Shown here in pieces: positions 53,168 through 62,096 of a stretch of 64,000 nt of DNA (its first letter is position 1; the number at the start of each line of letters is the position of its first letter). The notes beneath the pieces are model-generated. The model was not told the origin of the DNA and did not search any database. It saw only the letters and a program-made list of their open reading frames with translations. Where the stretch lies: contig NZ_JACCBY010000002.1 of NCBI RefSeq assembly GCF_013409985.1, positions 620,001 through 684,000 on the forward strand. Reading direction: 5' to 3'. Source of the stretch: Sphingomonas melonis. GTDB lineage: Bacteria > Pseudomonadota > Alphaproteobacteria > Sphingomonadales > Sphingomonadaceae. The translations under genes and the position numbers were made by a program.

Positions 53168-53691
53168 CGCGCGTTCCGCACGGCGGCGGCGATGGCGTCG
53201 ACCTCATCGGCGCGGATATCGCCGATATGCTGGAGCACGATGCGACCCGTGCCGTCGATCACGAAGCTCTCCGGCACGCCCGACGAGCCGAGCGCGAGTT
53301 GCACCGCGCTCTGCGCATCGCCGCCGACCCGGTCGTAGGGATCGCCATAGCGGCTCAGGAAGTCGCGCAGCGCGGGCGCGGTGTCGCGGATCGCGATTGC
53401 GTCGATCGGCACGCCCATCGCCTTCAGACGCAGCAGCTGCGGTGATTCGGCGGCGCAGGGAATGCACCAGCTCGCGAAGATGTTGAGCAAGCGCGGCCGG
53501 CCCTGCCGGAACGCGGTGCTGGACAGGCCGGGCTTGCCCGGCGCGATCGGCGGCAGCGTGAAGTCGGGGAGCGGCTTGCCGATCAGCGCCGAGTGCACCG
53601 TACGGTCGGCGGGGCGGAACAAGCCGCTCGCCACCACCACGAGCAGCACGGCGAAGGCGACCAGCGGCGTCCAGAGCAGCACGCGCCTCAT
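53164..53691 (-). CDS. ccmG: Cytochrome c maturation thioredoxin-like CcmG (DsbE)
   Basis: A 175-residue protein with one N-terminal membrane anchor (LLWTPLVAFAVLLVVVASGL) and a thioredoxin fold with FASWCIPCAAESPQL (WCxPC), the cis-proline region GSSGVPESFVIDGTGRI and the glutamate of the CcmG groove. It keeps apocytochrome c cysteines reduced for heme ligation. It overlaps both neighbours by ATGA. Confidence 0.93.
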   Translation of the reverse strand: MRRVLLWTPLVAFAVLLVVVASGLFRPADRTVHSALIGKPLPDFTLPPIAPGKPGLSSTAFRQGRPRLLNIFASWCIPCAAESPQLLRLKAMGVPIDAIAIRDTAPALRDFLSRYGDPYDRVGGDAQSAVQLALGSSGVPESFVIDGTGRIVLQHIGDIRADEVDAIAAAVRNAR

Positions 53692-55604
53692 GCGAACGCC
53701 TCCCGTGCCGCGGCGCGTCGCTCGCGCCGCCAGCGTCCGACCAGCGACAGCAGCCCGCCGAGCGCGATCAGCGCGCCGCCGAACCAGATCAGCGTCACGA
53801 ACGGCTTCCACCACAGGCGCAGCTGCCAGCGTCCCTGCCCGTCGGGCTGACCCAGCACGGTGTAGAGCTGGCCATCCCATTCGGTGGCGATTGCGCTTTC
53901 GCTGGTCGTGGTGACCGGGTCGGAGAAGAAACGCGACTGCGGTCGGAGCACAAGCCGCTCACCGTCGCGCGTGGCGCTGAGCCGCGCCTCGAGCGCCGAC
54001 CAATTGACGCCCACCACCGGCTTGATGCCGTCGAGCCGCACGACATAGGGGCCGACGCGCACCGGCTGGCCGACCCGCGCGGCGACCAGCGTCTCGGCAG
54101 TATAGGCGCTGTCGCACGCCATGCCGGCGAGGCTGACGGCGATGCCGAGATGCGCGACGACCATGCCCCAGGTGAACAGCGGCGTCCGCCACGGATTGCG
54201 GCCGATCAGCGGCAGCACGCTCGCCACCGCCAGCCCGGCGGCGAGCGACAGGCCGAGCAGCGGCATGACGCCCGGCGGCGCCAGCGCGACCAGCCCGGCG
54301 CCGGTGAACCCCGCCGCGGCGATCGGCCAGATCAGCCGGTCGAGCAGCGCGCTTGCCTCGTCGCGACGCCAGCGCAGCAGCGGCCCGACCGCCATCACCA
54401 CGACCAGCGCGAGCGCGATCGGCCCCGCCGCGGCGTTGAAGAACGGCGGGCCGACCGAGAGCTGGACGCCGAAGCCCGCCGCGACGAGCGGGTAGAGCGT
54501 GCCGATCAGCACGACGCCGAGAATTACCGACAGCAGCAGGTTGTTGATCACCAGCCCGCCCTCGCGGCTGACGAATTCGAACGTGGTGCCGGCGCGCACC
54601 GTCCCGATCCGCGCCGCGAACAGCGCCAGCGCACCGCCGATATAGAGCGCGAGCAGCACGAGGATGAACGCGCCGCGCTCGGGATCGACGGCAAAGGCGT
54701 GGACGCTGGTCAGGATGCCCGAGCGGACAAGGAAGGTGCCGATCATCGACATCGAAAAGGCGACGACGGCGAGCATCACCGTCCAGGCGCGCAGGCCGTC
54801 GCGGGTGGCGAGCACGGTCACCGAATGGAGCAAGGCGGTCGCCGCGAGCCACGGCATCAGCGACGCATTCTCGACCGGGTCCCAGAACCACCAGCCGCCC
54901 CAGCCGAGTTCGTAATAGGCCCAATAGCTGCCCGCGGTGATGCCGAGCGTCAGGAAGATCCAGGCGCCGAGCACCCAGGGCCGCATCGCCTTGGCGAACA
55001 CCGGGCCGACATCGCGCGTGACGAGCGCCCCGACCGCGAAGGAGAAGGCGACGGATATGCCGACATAGCCGATGTAGAGCGTCGGCGGGTGGAAGGCCAG
55101 ACCGGGGTCCTGCAACAGCGGGTTGAGGCCGAGGCCGTCGCTCGCCGCCGGGCTGATCCGTGCGAAGGGGTTGGAGGCGAAGAGCAGGAAGGCGTAGAAG
55201 CCGAGCGCGATCGCCGCCTGCGCGCCCAGCGTCGCGATCAGCGTACGCTCGGGCAGTCGCCGCTCGAGAAACGCCACCGCGCCGCCGGCGAGGCCGAGGA
55301 TCGTCACCCACAACAGCATCGACCCTTCGTGATTGCCCCAGGCGCCGGCGAATTTGTAAATCCACGGCTTGGCGGAATGGCTGTTCTCGACGACCAGCTT
55401 CACCGACATGTCGGAGGCGAGGAAAACGGCGACCAGCGCCACCATCGCCAGTGCCGCAAGCGCCCCCTGAACGATCGCGATCGGCCGCACCGCCGCGACC
55501 GGCGCCGGCTGCGCGCGCGTCAGCCCAAGCGTCGCCATCGCCAGTTGCAATGCCGCCAGCGCCGCCGCCAGCCAGAGCGCGGCGAGCCCCGCCTCCGCCA
55601 TCAT
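53688..55604 (-). CDS. ccmF: Heme lyase subunit CcmF
   Basis: A 638-residue polytopic protein. It has many membrane segments, the WWD domain ELGWGGWWFWDPVENASLMP, HPPTLYIGYVGISVAFSF and HEGSMLLWV, all typical of CcmF. With CcmH and CcmI it ligates heme to apocytochrome c at the periplasmic face. ATG at 55604 overlaps the ccmE stop; a second ATG follows immediately. Confidence 0.95.
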   Translation of the reverse strand: MMAEAGLAALWLAAALAALQLAMATLGLTRAQPAPVAAVRPIAIVQGALAALAMVALVAVFLASDMSVKLVVENSHSAKPWIYKFAGAWGNHEGSMLLWVTILGLAGGAVAFLERRLPERTLIATLGAQAAIALGFYAFLLFASNPFARISPAASDGLGLNPLLQDPGLAFHPPTLYIGYVGISVAFSFAVGALVTRDVGPVFAKAMRPWVLGAWIFLTLGITAGSYWAYYELGWGGWWFWDPVENASLMPWLAATALLHSVTVLATRDGLRAWTVMLAVVAFSMSMIGTFLVRSGILTSVHAFAVDPERGAFILVLLALYIGGALALFAARIGTVRAGTTFEFVSREGGLVINNLLLSVILGVVLIGTLYPLVAAGFGVQLSVGPPFFNAAAGPIALALVVVMAVGPLLRWRRDEASALLDRLIWPIAAAGFTGAGLVALAPPGVMPLLGLSLAAGLAVASVLPLIGRNPWRTPLFTWGMVVAHLGIAVSLAGMACDSAYTAETLVAARVGQPVRVGPYVVRLDGIKPVVGVNWSALEARLSATRDGERLVLRPQSRFFSDPVTTTSESAIATEWDGQLYTVLGQPDGQGRWQLRLWWKPFVTLIWFGGALIALGGLLSLVGRWRRERRAAAREAFA

Positions 55605-56035
55605 GGCTCGAGCGTCCGGGTTTCGTGCATCTTGCCGGCGAGTTCGGGCGGCATGTATTTTTCGTCGTGCTTGGCCAGCAGGTTGGTGGCGGTGAAGCTG
55701 CCGTCGGGGTTGAAATGCCCCTCGGCGACGACGCCGGAACGCTCGCGGAACAGGTCCGGGGTGATACCGGCGAAGGTGACGGGCGTGGTGGCGATGCCGT
55801 CGCCGACGACAAAATGGACGGTGACGCCGTCAGGCGCGCGCTTGATCGACCCCGCTTGCACCATGCCGCCGAGGCGCACCGCGCGACCGAGCGGCAGGCC
55901 CTGCCGCGCCACGTCGGAGGGGGCGTAGAAGAAGGACGCCTGATCCTTGAGCGCCGACATGGCGAGCAGCGCCGCGGCGACCACCGCCGCCAGCGCCAGC
56001 AGCACCAGCGTCAGGCGTTGATGCTTGGCCTTCAT
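55601..56035 (-). CDS. ccmE: Heme chaperone CcmE
   Basis: A 144-residue protein with one N-terminal membrane anchor and an OB-fold domain. His123 in LLAKHDEKYMPPE is the covalent heme-binding histidine, followed by Tyr127. It receives heme from CcmC and hands it to CcmF. Start and stop overlap its neighbours by ATGA. Confidence 0.94.
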   Translation of the reverse strand: MKAKHQRLTLVLLALAAVVAAALLAMSALKDQASFFYAPSDVARQGLPLGRAVRLGGMVQAGSIKRAPDGVTVHFVVGDGIATTPVTFAGITPDLFRERSGVVAEGHFNPDGSFTATNLLAKHDEKYMPPELAGKMHETRTLEP

Positions 56036-56136
56036 TTCTCGGCGCGCTTCATCGCCAGCCAGCTCGCCAGCAGCAGCGCCACGGCAGCACCGAGCGCGAT
56101 CGCATAGGCCGCGATGACGAACGGCCAGGCGTTCAT
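56032..56136 (-). CDS. ccmD: Heme exporter subunit CcmD
   Basis: A 34-residue membrane peptide, MNAWPFVIAAYAIALGAAVA continuing with a short tail ending MKRAEK. The single hydrophobic helix and small basic tail fit CcmD, which helps release holo-CcmE from CcmC. It overlaps ccmC and ccmE by ATGA, and its place between them supports the call. Confidence 0.85.
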   Translation of the reverse strand: MNAWPFVIAAYAIALGAAVALLLASWLAMKRAEK

Positions 56137-56873
56137 GGCCGCGCCATCCGCCGCATCCGCGCTTCCGCCTTCAGCCGCGCGAGCGTGGCGCGCATCCGCA
56201 TCAGCACGATCCCCGCGAACAGCAAGGTGAAGCCCGCCATGGTGAAGCCGAGCGGCCAGAGGATGCTGCCGGCGATGCTCGACCGGGTCAGGCCGATCGA
56301 CGGCCCCTGGTGGAGCGTGTTCCACCACACCACCGAATAGCGGATGATCGGCAGCAAGACGGTCCCGGCGATGCCGTAGAGCGCGGGGATGCGGCCGTCG
56401 CCGCCGCGCTCGGCATCGGCGCGGGCGAGCGCCATATAGCCGCAATAGACGAAGAACAGCAGCAGCATCGAGGTCAGCCGCCCGTCCCACTGCCACCACG
56501 TCCCCCAGGTCGGCCGCCCCCAGATCGATCCGGTGACGAGGCAGACCGCGGCGAACACCGCGCCGGGCAGCGCGATCGCGCGCGCCGCGACATCGGCGAG
56601 CGGATGCCGCCAGACGAGGAAGGCGATGCTGCTGATCGCCAGCCCGCTCCAGCCGCCCATGCCGAGCCAGGCGGCGGGCACGTGGATGTAGAGGATGCGG
56701 ACGCTGTCGCCTTGCAGATAGTCGGGCGGCGTCTGCGTCAGTCCCGCCCAGCAGCCGACCGCCAGCAGCACGAGTCCCGCCCACAGCAGCACCGGCGTCG
56801 CCGGACGCGCAAGAGCGAGGAAACGCGCAGGATTGGCAAGGGCATGGAGGGTCGGCACGGCTACACCAGCCAT
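56133..56873 (-). CDS. ccmC: Heme export/loading protein CcmC
   Basis: A 246-residue, six-segment membrane protein. The WWD domain reads GRPTWGTWWQWDGRLTSMLL, with flanking histidines in ILYIHVPAAWLGM and WWNTLHQGPSIGL that hold heme. It attaches heme to CcmE. I chose ATG at 56873; an in-frame GTG at 56897 would add eight residues. ccmA and ccmB are not in the window, so the ABC transporter part must be elsewhere. Confidence 0.92.
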   Translation of the reverse strand: MAGVAVPTLHALANPARFLALARPATPVLLWAGLVLLAVGCWAGLTQTPPDYLQGDSVRILYIHVPAAWLGMGGWSGLAISSIAFLVWRHPLADVAARAIALPGAVFAAVCLVTGSIWGRPTWGTWWQWDGRLTSMLLLFFVYCGYMALARADAERGGDGRIPALYGIAGTVLLPIIRYSVVWWNTLHQGPSIGLTRSSIAGSILWPLGFTMAGFTLLFAGIVLMRMRATLARLKAEARMRRMARP

Positions 56874-57155
56874 AGAAAGCTTTGCGGGCGCCGTCACCCG
56901 TTACCGTCGCGTGTTGGACGACTTGGACGATAAGGACACCTTAACGGAAACGATCGAGCCGTATCGTTTCGGAAATTGTGATGATTGGCGCGATGAGAAG
57001 GAGCTTGGGCGGGGCTAGCGGAACGAGGGGTGTCGGACGGGGAGGGTGCTTGCTTCGGTGCGTTGCGGTGGTGTGGAGGCGGCGTCATCGCCCCTGCTTC
57101 GAATTGAAAGCGCGACGGACATGCCTATCCGGTGAGGTCGGCGCCTGCGGAGACG

Positions 57156-57212
57156 CCCCCTCCACCACCCGGCTGCGCCGGGCGGTCCCCCTCCCCCGCT
57201 GCGCGAGGGAGG
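57156..57212. repeat. Palindromic repeat family 2, diverged copy
   Basis: CCCCCTCCACCACCCGGCTG then CGCCGGGCGG and a C-rich hairpin ending GGGAGG. The central stem is CCCGGC/GCCGGG with TGC loop, a third version of the central stem seen at 38675-38725 and 38750-38800. The flanks are similar but more degenerate. Confidence 0.6.
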
Positions 57213-57311
57213 AATGAGGGTCGGGTATTTGGCTGGTTTGTCCAGTTCCTCCCAGCGGAGGCTGGGCAATGGGAGCGTCTTTATAAGTCCGCCGTGTCCC
57301 AAGCCCACGCC

Positions 57312-57416
57312 GTCACCCCGGACTTGTTCCGGGGTCCACTCTGCGGCGAGGAGAAAGGCTCGATCCGACACCGTGCCCTCGCGGCCCCGTGGACCCCGGA
57401 ACGAGTCCGGGGTGAC
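57312..57416. repeat. Palindromic repeat family 1, copy B (intergenic)
   Basis: A 105-bp element with 27-nt arms at 57312-57338 and 57390-57416, matching copies A and C. One base differs between its arms (CTTGTTCC against GGAACGAG). This copy lies between genes and is not read by a recognised frame. Confidence 0.92.
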
Positions 57417-57587
57417 GAATCTGGTGAGGAGTGGATCGAGCCTCACCACCTTAGTCATAGCGATAGCCCTACAACGCTCGGGAGGTTGCTGCGGGGCAGT
57501 GACGGGGGGAATACACAACAAGCCCGGCGATTGCGGAGACGCATCCCGCCACGCTCCACCGCAGCCCCCCGCCGCCGTATGGGCCGC

Positions 57588-58640
57588 TTACCCCCGCCCG
57601 ATCAGCCGCTGCGCGATCGTGTCGGCCACTTCCGCGGCGGGGCGGCCGGTGCGCTCGCTCTCGTCCCAGACCTCGTTGAGGCGGGCGGGGATCTTGGCGA
57701 TGCGGGCCATCACCTCGGCCTCGTCGCCCTGGCCGAGATATTCGAGGCCGACGTTGATGATGCCACCGGCATTGATGACGTAATCGGGCGCGTAGAGGAT
57801 GCCGCGGTCGTGAAGGCGGTCGTAATCCTCGCGCGTCGCGAGCTGGTTGTTGGCGCCGCCGGCGACGACCTTGGCGACCAAGGTCGGGATCGTCGCTTCG
57901 GTGAGGATCGCGCCGAGCGCGTTCGGGCTGAAAATGTCCGCCTCGACGCCGAGGATCGCCCCCGCCGCCACCGTCTCGGCGCCGAGCTCGGCCGCAAGCG
58001 CTTTGGCGCGCTCAGCGTGGACGTCGGCGAGCGTCAGGCGCGCACCGTCCTTGGCAAGCAACTTGGCGAGCCCGCCGCCGACCGATCCTACGCCCTGGAT
58101 CGCGACATGCACGCCCTGCATGTCGTCGGTGCCGAGGCCGCGCTTGGCCGCCGCCTTGACGCCGAGATAGACGCCATGCGCGGTGTACGGGCCGGGGTCG
58201 CCGCCCGCCGCGCCGCTCGCCACCGGCAGGCCGCTGACGAACTTGGTCTCGCCGGCGATGACCTTCATCCGCGACTCGGACATGCCGACGTCTTCCGCGG
58301 TGACATAGGTGCCGCCGAGCGATTCGACCGCACGGCCGAACGCCTTGAGGCGCTCCTCGCTGATCACCGCACCGGGCGCATCGGCGAGGATGACGCCCTT
58401 GCCGCCGCCAAGCGCGAGGCCGGCCATGGCGTTCTTGAAGCTCATGCCGCGCGACAGGCGCAGCGCGTCGGTCACCGCCTGGTCGCCCGAGGCATAATGC
58501 CAGAAGCGCGCGCCGCCTGCGGCCGGCCCGAGGTGAGTCGAATGAACCGCGATGATGGCGCGGAGACCGGAGGCGCGATCCGTGAAGGTGTGAACACCCT
58601 CATGCGAATCGAAATCGGGAAGATCCCACACCGACGTCAT
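57588..58640 (-). CDS. Leu/Phe/Glu/Val dehydrogenase family enzyme
   Basis: A 350-residue NAD-linked amino-acid dehydrogenase. It has GPAAGGARFWHYAS, the catalytic lysine segment SRGMSFKNAMAGLALGGGKG, the glycine-rich VAIQGVGSVGGGLAKLL and VAGGANNQLATRED. Size and motifs fit leucine or phenylalanine dehydrogenases, which deaminate branched-chain or aromatic amino acids. ATG at 58640 has GGAG 6 nt upstream. The substrate is not set by sequence alone. Confidence 0.87.
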   Translation of the reverse strand: MTSVWDLPDFDSHEGVHTFTDRASGLRAIIAVHSTHLGPAAGGARFWHYASGDQAVTDALRLSRGMSFKNAMAGLALGGGKGVILADAPGAVISEERLKAFGRAVESLGGTYVTAEDVGMSESRMKVIAGETKFVSGLPVASGAAGGDPGPYTAHGVYLGVKAAAKRGLGTDDMQGVHVAIQGVGSVGGGLAKLLAKDGARLTLADVHAERAKALAAELGAETVAAGAILGVEADIFSPNALGAILTEATIPTLVAKVVAGGANNQLATREDYDRLHDRGILYAPDYVINAGGIINVGLEYLGQGDEAEVMARIAKIPARLNEVWDESERTGRPAAEVADTIAQRLIGRG

Positions 58641-58740
58641 AGCCCACTCCGCTGCCAGAAAATTACGAACCGTCGTAATATTATTTCTCAACACCTTTGG
58701 CTAGCCCGGATTTGGGTCGAGGCGGCGGGAAGGCGGAGAA

Positions 58741-58818
58741 TGGGGCGACCGACGGGACTTGAACCCGCAACTTCCGGCATCACAAGCCGGCGCTCTAACC
58801 AATTGAACTACGGTCGCC
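58741..58818 (-). tRNA. tRNA-His (GTG)
   Basis: A cloverleaf on the minus strand with encoded CCA. The acceptor GCGACCG pairs with CGGTCGC, with the extra G at -1 opposite C73 that is specific to tRNA-His. The anticodon loop TTGTGAT gives anticodon GTG. The T arm is GCGGGTTCAAGTCCCGT. Confidence 0.94.
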
Positions 58819-58865
58819 GCGAAGGCTGCGCCCCTAGCGGGGGCAGGCGCCTGTCGTCAAGGCCA

Positions 58866-59579
58866 TCAGAAGCGTCCTTCGACGGAAAGTCGATAACCGC
58901 CCTGCCCGCCGACGAATCCGGCGGCGGCAAGACGCTGCGCAGCGGCGGGATCGCCGGGCGCGATACGCAGCGCCGCGGTGTAGCGGCCGTTGCCGGTGAT
59001 GCGCAGCTCGATTCCCTCGGTCCCGGCCTGGCTGACCAGCGGCAGCAGCAAGGCGCCGCCGTCACAGCGGACGGCGCCGGACAGTTCGGCGGGCAGCGGT
59101 ACGCCGGCCGCCTCGCCGATCAGCCGCGCGCGGACGCGCCCCTCCGCCTTGTCGCAAACGGTGTCGGTGAAATGGACGGTGACACCCTCCAGCGACAATT
59201 GGTTGACCGGCAGCGGCGCAAAGGCGCCACCGGTCGGCAGCGTCGCGGTCATGTCGTCGATGCCCTGGCCGTGGCGGCTCAGCGTGATCGCGCCATGGAC
59301 GAGGCCGGGATCGCCATCGACGGCGACGCGGGCGCGGCCGAGCAGCAGCGCGAACGGCGACAGGCTGGCGTCGAGCGAGCCGAGCGCAAGGTCGCCGAAG
59401 CGCGCCTCGTTGAGGCGACCGTCCCAGACGGTGCCGGTAACGGTACGCGCCGAAAAGCCCTGTTCGCCGAGGCCGACCACGCCGAGCACCAGCCGCAGCG
59501 GCAGGAAGGCGATGAGCGCGAGCAGCATCAGGCCGCCGAACAGCGCAACCGGGCCGGTGCGGAGGCGGATGCGCCTCAT
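58866..59579 (-). CDS. gspN: Type II secretion protein N
   Basis: A 237-residue protein with one N-terminal membrane anchor (ALFGGLMLLALIAFLPLRLV) and a periplasmic domain with the GspN pattern TGTVWDGRLNEARFGDLALG. GspN is an accessory inner-membrane part of some type II secretion systems. ATG at 59579 overlaps gspM (ATGA). It is the last gsp gene, followed by tRNA-His on the same strand. Confidence 0.8.
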   Translation of the reverse strand: MRRIRLRTGPVALFGGLMLLALIAFLPLRLVLGVVGLGEQGFSARTVTGTVWDGRLNEARFGDLALGSLDASLSPFALLLGRARVAVDGDPGLVHGAITLSRHGQGIDDMTATLPTGGAFAPLPVNQLSLEGVTVHFTDTVCDKAEGRVRARLIGEAAGVPLPAELSGAVRCDGGALLLPLVSQAGTEGIELRITGNGRYTAALRIAPGDPAAAQRLAAAGFVGGQGGYRLSVEGRF

Positions 59580-60046
59580 GCCGCGCGCGCCCGCACGACG
59601 AGGTCGGCGGCGACGCTGCCGTCCTGATTGTCGCGCCACGTCGCTGATTCGACCAAGATGCCGCTCGCCTCAAGCCCGCCAAGCCAGCGGCCGAGCGCGG
59701 CGGGCTTGGCCGCCTGGATCGTCGCATGGACCCGGCCGCTGCCCGATTCGTCGACGGTGGCGAGCGCGAGTCCGGCCGCGTCGGCGCGCAGCCGTAGCGT
59801 GTCGGCGAGCGAGCCGTTGAGCGGCACGCGCCGGCCGGCGGAGCGGAGCAGGTCGACCTCGTCCTGCGTCGCGGCGAAGCGGACGACCGCATCGGCATAG
59901 CGCTCACGCGCACTCGACAGGCCATCGCGGACGGGCAGGATGATCCCGCCCCACACGATCGTCACCGCGAGCAGCGCGAGCATGACGAGGATCATTCGCC
60001 GCTCACGCAGCGATCGTCCGGCGAACCAGGTGCGCAAGGAACTCAT
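59576..60046 (-). CDS. gspM: Type II secretion protein M
   Basis: A 156-residue protein. It has a short cytoplasmic start (MSSLRTWFAGRSLRERRMIL), one membrane helix and a ferredoxin-like periplasmic domain. It partners with GspL to hold the ATPase at the inner membrane. It overlaps gspL and gspN by ATGA. Confidence 0.85.
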   Translation of the reverse strand: MSSLRTWFAGRSLRERRMILVMLALLAVTIVWGGIILPVRDGLSSARERYADAVVRFAATQDEVDLLRSAGRRVPLNGSLADTLRLRADAAGLALATVDESGSGRVHATIQAAKPAALGRWLGGLEASGILVESATWRDNQDGSVAADLVVRARAA

Positions 60047-61116
60047 CGCCGGCTCACCGTCATCTCGCCCGTCACCCTTCCGTTGGCGGATTGGAACGTG
60101 CCGGCCTCGACGGTGAAGCCCGCCCTCTCCAGCGTCCGCTTGAGATCAGTCGGCAGCGATTCGCGCGCCGCGCCGACGCCGATGCGGACGCTGCCGTTCG
60201 ACTGGAAATCGAGCGAGGTCAGCTCGGTACCCGGCGTCGCGCGGATGGCGTCGTAGATCGCCGCGACCGTCGTGGTGAAGCCGAGGCCGGGACCACGCAC
60301 CGCCGCCAGCCGTTCGGCGAGCTGGCGGTCGACATCGGTCACCGTCTCGCCACGGGCGAGGCCGGTGCGGCCGAGCGCCTCGGCGCGGCTCTCCAGCGCG
60401 TCGGCGCCGAAACTGTATTTTGCGATCCGGACCAAATCGATGCCGAGCGTCACGAGCAGGATGGCGGCGCCGAGCAGCGCAAGCCGGCGGACCAAGCCCC
60501 AGTCGATGCCGATGCGGCGCCGCCGGGCGAACGGCCCCTGACGCAGATCGAGCACCGGCGCCTCCACCGTCGCGGCGAGCGCGGCGTCGATCGCGACGCG
60601 GTCGAGCGTCTGCTGCGGCGTGTCGCCGATGACGAGGTCGGTGAGCGGCGCCTCGTCGGCGAAGCCGGTGGTGCGGCTGCGCACCAGCGCCGCGCCGGCG
60701 ATCGTCGCGCGGACATAGCCTTCCTCGGGGCGCGGCAGCAGCAGCGGCGCGGGCACGATCGCGAGCGGGTCGATGCCGTGCGCGGTGAGGTCGGTGAGCC
60801 ATTGCGCCATCTGCGCCATTGCGACGACCGCGATCGGGCGCTCGCCCTCGCCCTCGTCGCCAACCGCGACATGAAGTTCGGCGAGCGGGGTGGCGCTCGC
60901 CTCGGCGACGAGCAGGCGCGCGGCGGCAACCGCCTGCGCGGGCGATCGGCTGGGCAGCTCGGCCCAGTGCAGCGCGATCGCCTCCGCCGGCGCGATAGCG
61001 ATGACGGGCGCATCGGCAGCATCGGGGACGCCCTCGCCTTCGCGGATGATGCCGTCGGCGAGGCGGAGCCAGCGATAGCCGCGGTCACCGGAAGGAAGGA
61101 ACAGGAGCGTCGTCAT
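60043..61116 (-). CDS. gspL: Type II secretion protein L
   Basis: A 357-residue protein. Residues about 1-200 form the actin-like cytoplasmic domain that binds GspE; a membrane helix (LALLGAAILLVTLGIDLV) follows, then a periplasmic ferredoxin-like domain. ATG at 61116 (MTTLLFLPSG) overlaps the gspK stop (ATGA). Confidence 0.85.
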   Translation of the reverse strand: MTTLLFLPSGDRGYRWLRLADGIIREGEGVPDAADAPVIAIAPAEAIALHWAELPSRSPAQAVAAARLLVAEASATPLAELHVAVGDEGEGERPIAVVAMAQMAQWLTDLTAHGIDPLAIVPAPLLLPRPEEGYVRATIAGAALVRSRTTGFADEAPLTDLVIGDTPQQTLDRVAIDAALAATVEAPVLDLRQGPFARRRRIGIDWGLVRRLALLGAAILLVTLGIDLVRIAKYSFGADALESRAEALGRTGLARGETVTDVDRQLAERLAAVRGPGLGFTTTVAAIYDAIRATPGTELTSLDFQSNGSVRIGVGAARESLPTDLKRTLERAGFTVEAGTFQSANGRVTGEMTVSRR

Positions 61117-62096
61117 GATTCGTCGCCCCATTGCCGCGCAACGAGCCGCGCGGGAAGCCGGCTTGCGTCGATCAGCGCCCTTTCCTGCAATTGCACGCCG
61201 CCGGTGCTGACGTCGATGGCGAGCGCGAACCAGGTCGAGGTGACGGCAAGGCTGCCCGGTCCGTTATCGGGCGACGCGCCGTTGCCGGCAAGGTTGAGGA
61301 AGGTGCTGGCGTCCTTGAAGCCCTGCGGCGGGCGGCGCAGGAGCATGCCACGGATCGCATCGGCCGACAGAGTGCCGGGGAAGAGCATCGCGACCAGCGG
61401 CGCCTGCTCGGGAGTGAGCGTGTTGATGTTGATCGCCGTGGGTTTGGGGTCGGGCAATGTACAGATCCATGGGCGGAGCTGTGCGTAGATTTCGGGCGTG
61501 ACGCCGTCGACGGCGCGCAATTCGCTGGGATCGGCCATCAGCGTGCCGCCGGTGCGGTACGGCGTCGCGCGGGCGAGATAGACGGGGTCCTCGGCGCCAT
61601 TGCCCTGCTGGTCCTGATCGGTGTCGATCCAGTCGGCGGTGGCGGCGGCGATCCGCTCGGCGGACTGGGCGGGCACGTTGAGCAGGCGCATCAGCCGGAC
61701 GAACTGGAGGCGCTGCGGGATCGCCTGTGTCGAGATGTAGACACCGGGCGCCGCAGCGGTGACGAGACCGTTCAGATTGAAGCAATTGCCACCGTCGCGC
61801 ACCCGCGCCACCGCCAGACCGCCGCCGGGCAGCGGCAGGCCGAACGGGCGGTTGCTCCAGCCGCCGGCGAGCGTGACGCGGTCACGGCTGGTGCCGAGCA
61901 TGTCGGTGACCTTGGTGGTGGCAAGCGCCTCTGCGGCACGGGCGTAGCCGCGCGCCTGTTCGCCGGCGAGCACGTTGCCGGCGAGCCGCGTCGTCAGCCG
62001 CAGCCGTTCGAGCGCGGTGCCGGCAAGCACCGCGATCATCGCGACGAGCAGCAGCACGGTGAGCAGCGCGGCGCCGCGCTCGCGGTCAGCGGGCAT
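61113..62096 (-). CDS. gspK: Type II secretion minor pseudopilin K
   Basis: A 327-residue minor pseudopilin. The prepilin-type start is RERGAALLTVLLLVAMIAVL; as usual for GspK there is no Glu at +5. A large globular domain (about 60-290) follows. GspK caps the pseudopilus tip with GspI and GspJ. It overlaps gspJ by 11 nt. Confidence 0.9.
   Translation of the reverse strand: MPADRERGAALLTVLLLVAMIAVLAGTALERLRLTTRLAGNVLAGEQARGYARAAEALATTKVTDMLGTSRDRVTLAGGWSNRPFGLPLPGGGLAVARVRDGGNCFNLNGLVTAAAPGVYISTQAIPQRLQFVRLMRLLNVPAQSAERIAAATADWIDTDQDQQGNGAEDPVYLARATPYRTGGTLMADPSELRAVDGVTPEIYAQLRPWICTLPDPKPTAININTLTPEQAPLVAMLFPGTLSADAIRGMLLRRPPQGFKDASTFLNLAGNGASPDNGPGSLAVTSTWFALAIDVSTGGVQLQERALIDASRLPARLVARQWGDES

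Larger units (their letters stand above)
56898..57587. other. Intergenic region carrying repeats from both palindromic families
   Basis: About 690 bp without a convincing gene. It contains a family-2-like repeat (57156-57212) and family-1 copy B (57312-57416). The short AT-richer part 56920-56990 upstream of ccmC may be its promoter. Small open frames here have no start signals and odd composition. Confidence 0.6.

Noticed and set aside
56833..57018. Possible 61-residue gene overlapping the ccmC start
   Set aside because: No ribosome site, antisense to the ccmC N-terminus, and no recognisable features.
57312..57416. Palindromic repeat as a transcription terminator
   Set aside because: The arms are 27 nt with a long variable middle and no T-run, and two other copies lie inside genes, so it is a repeat element, not a terminator.
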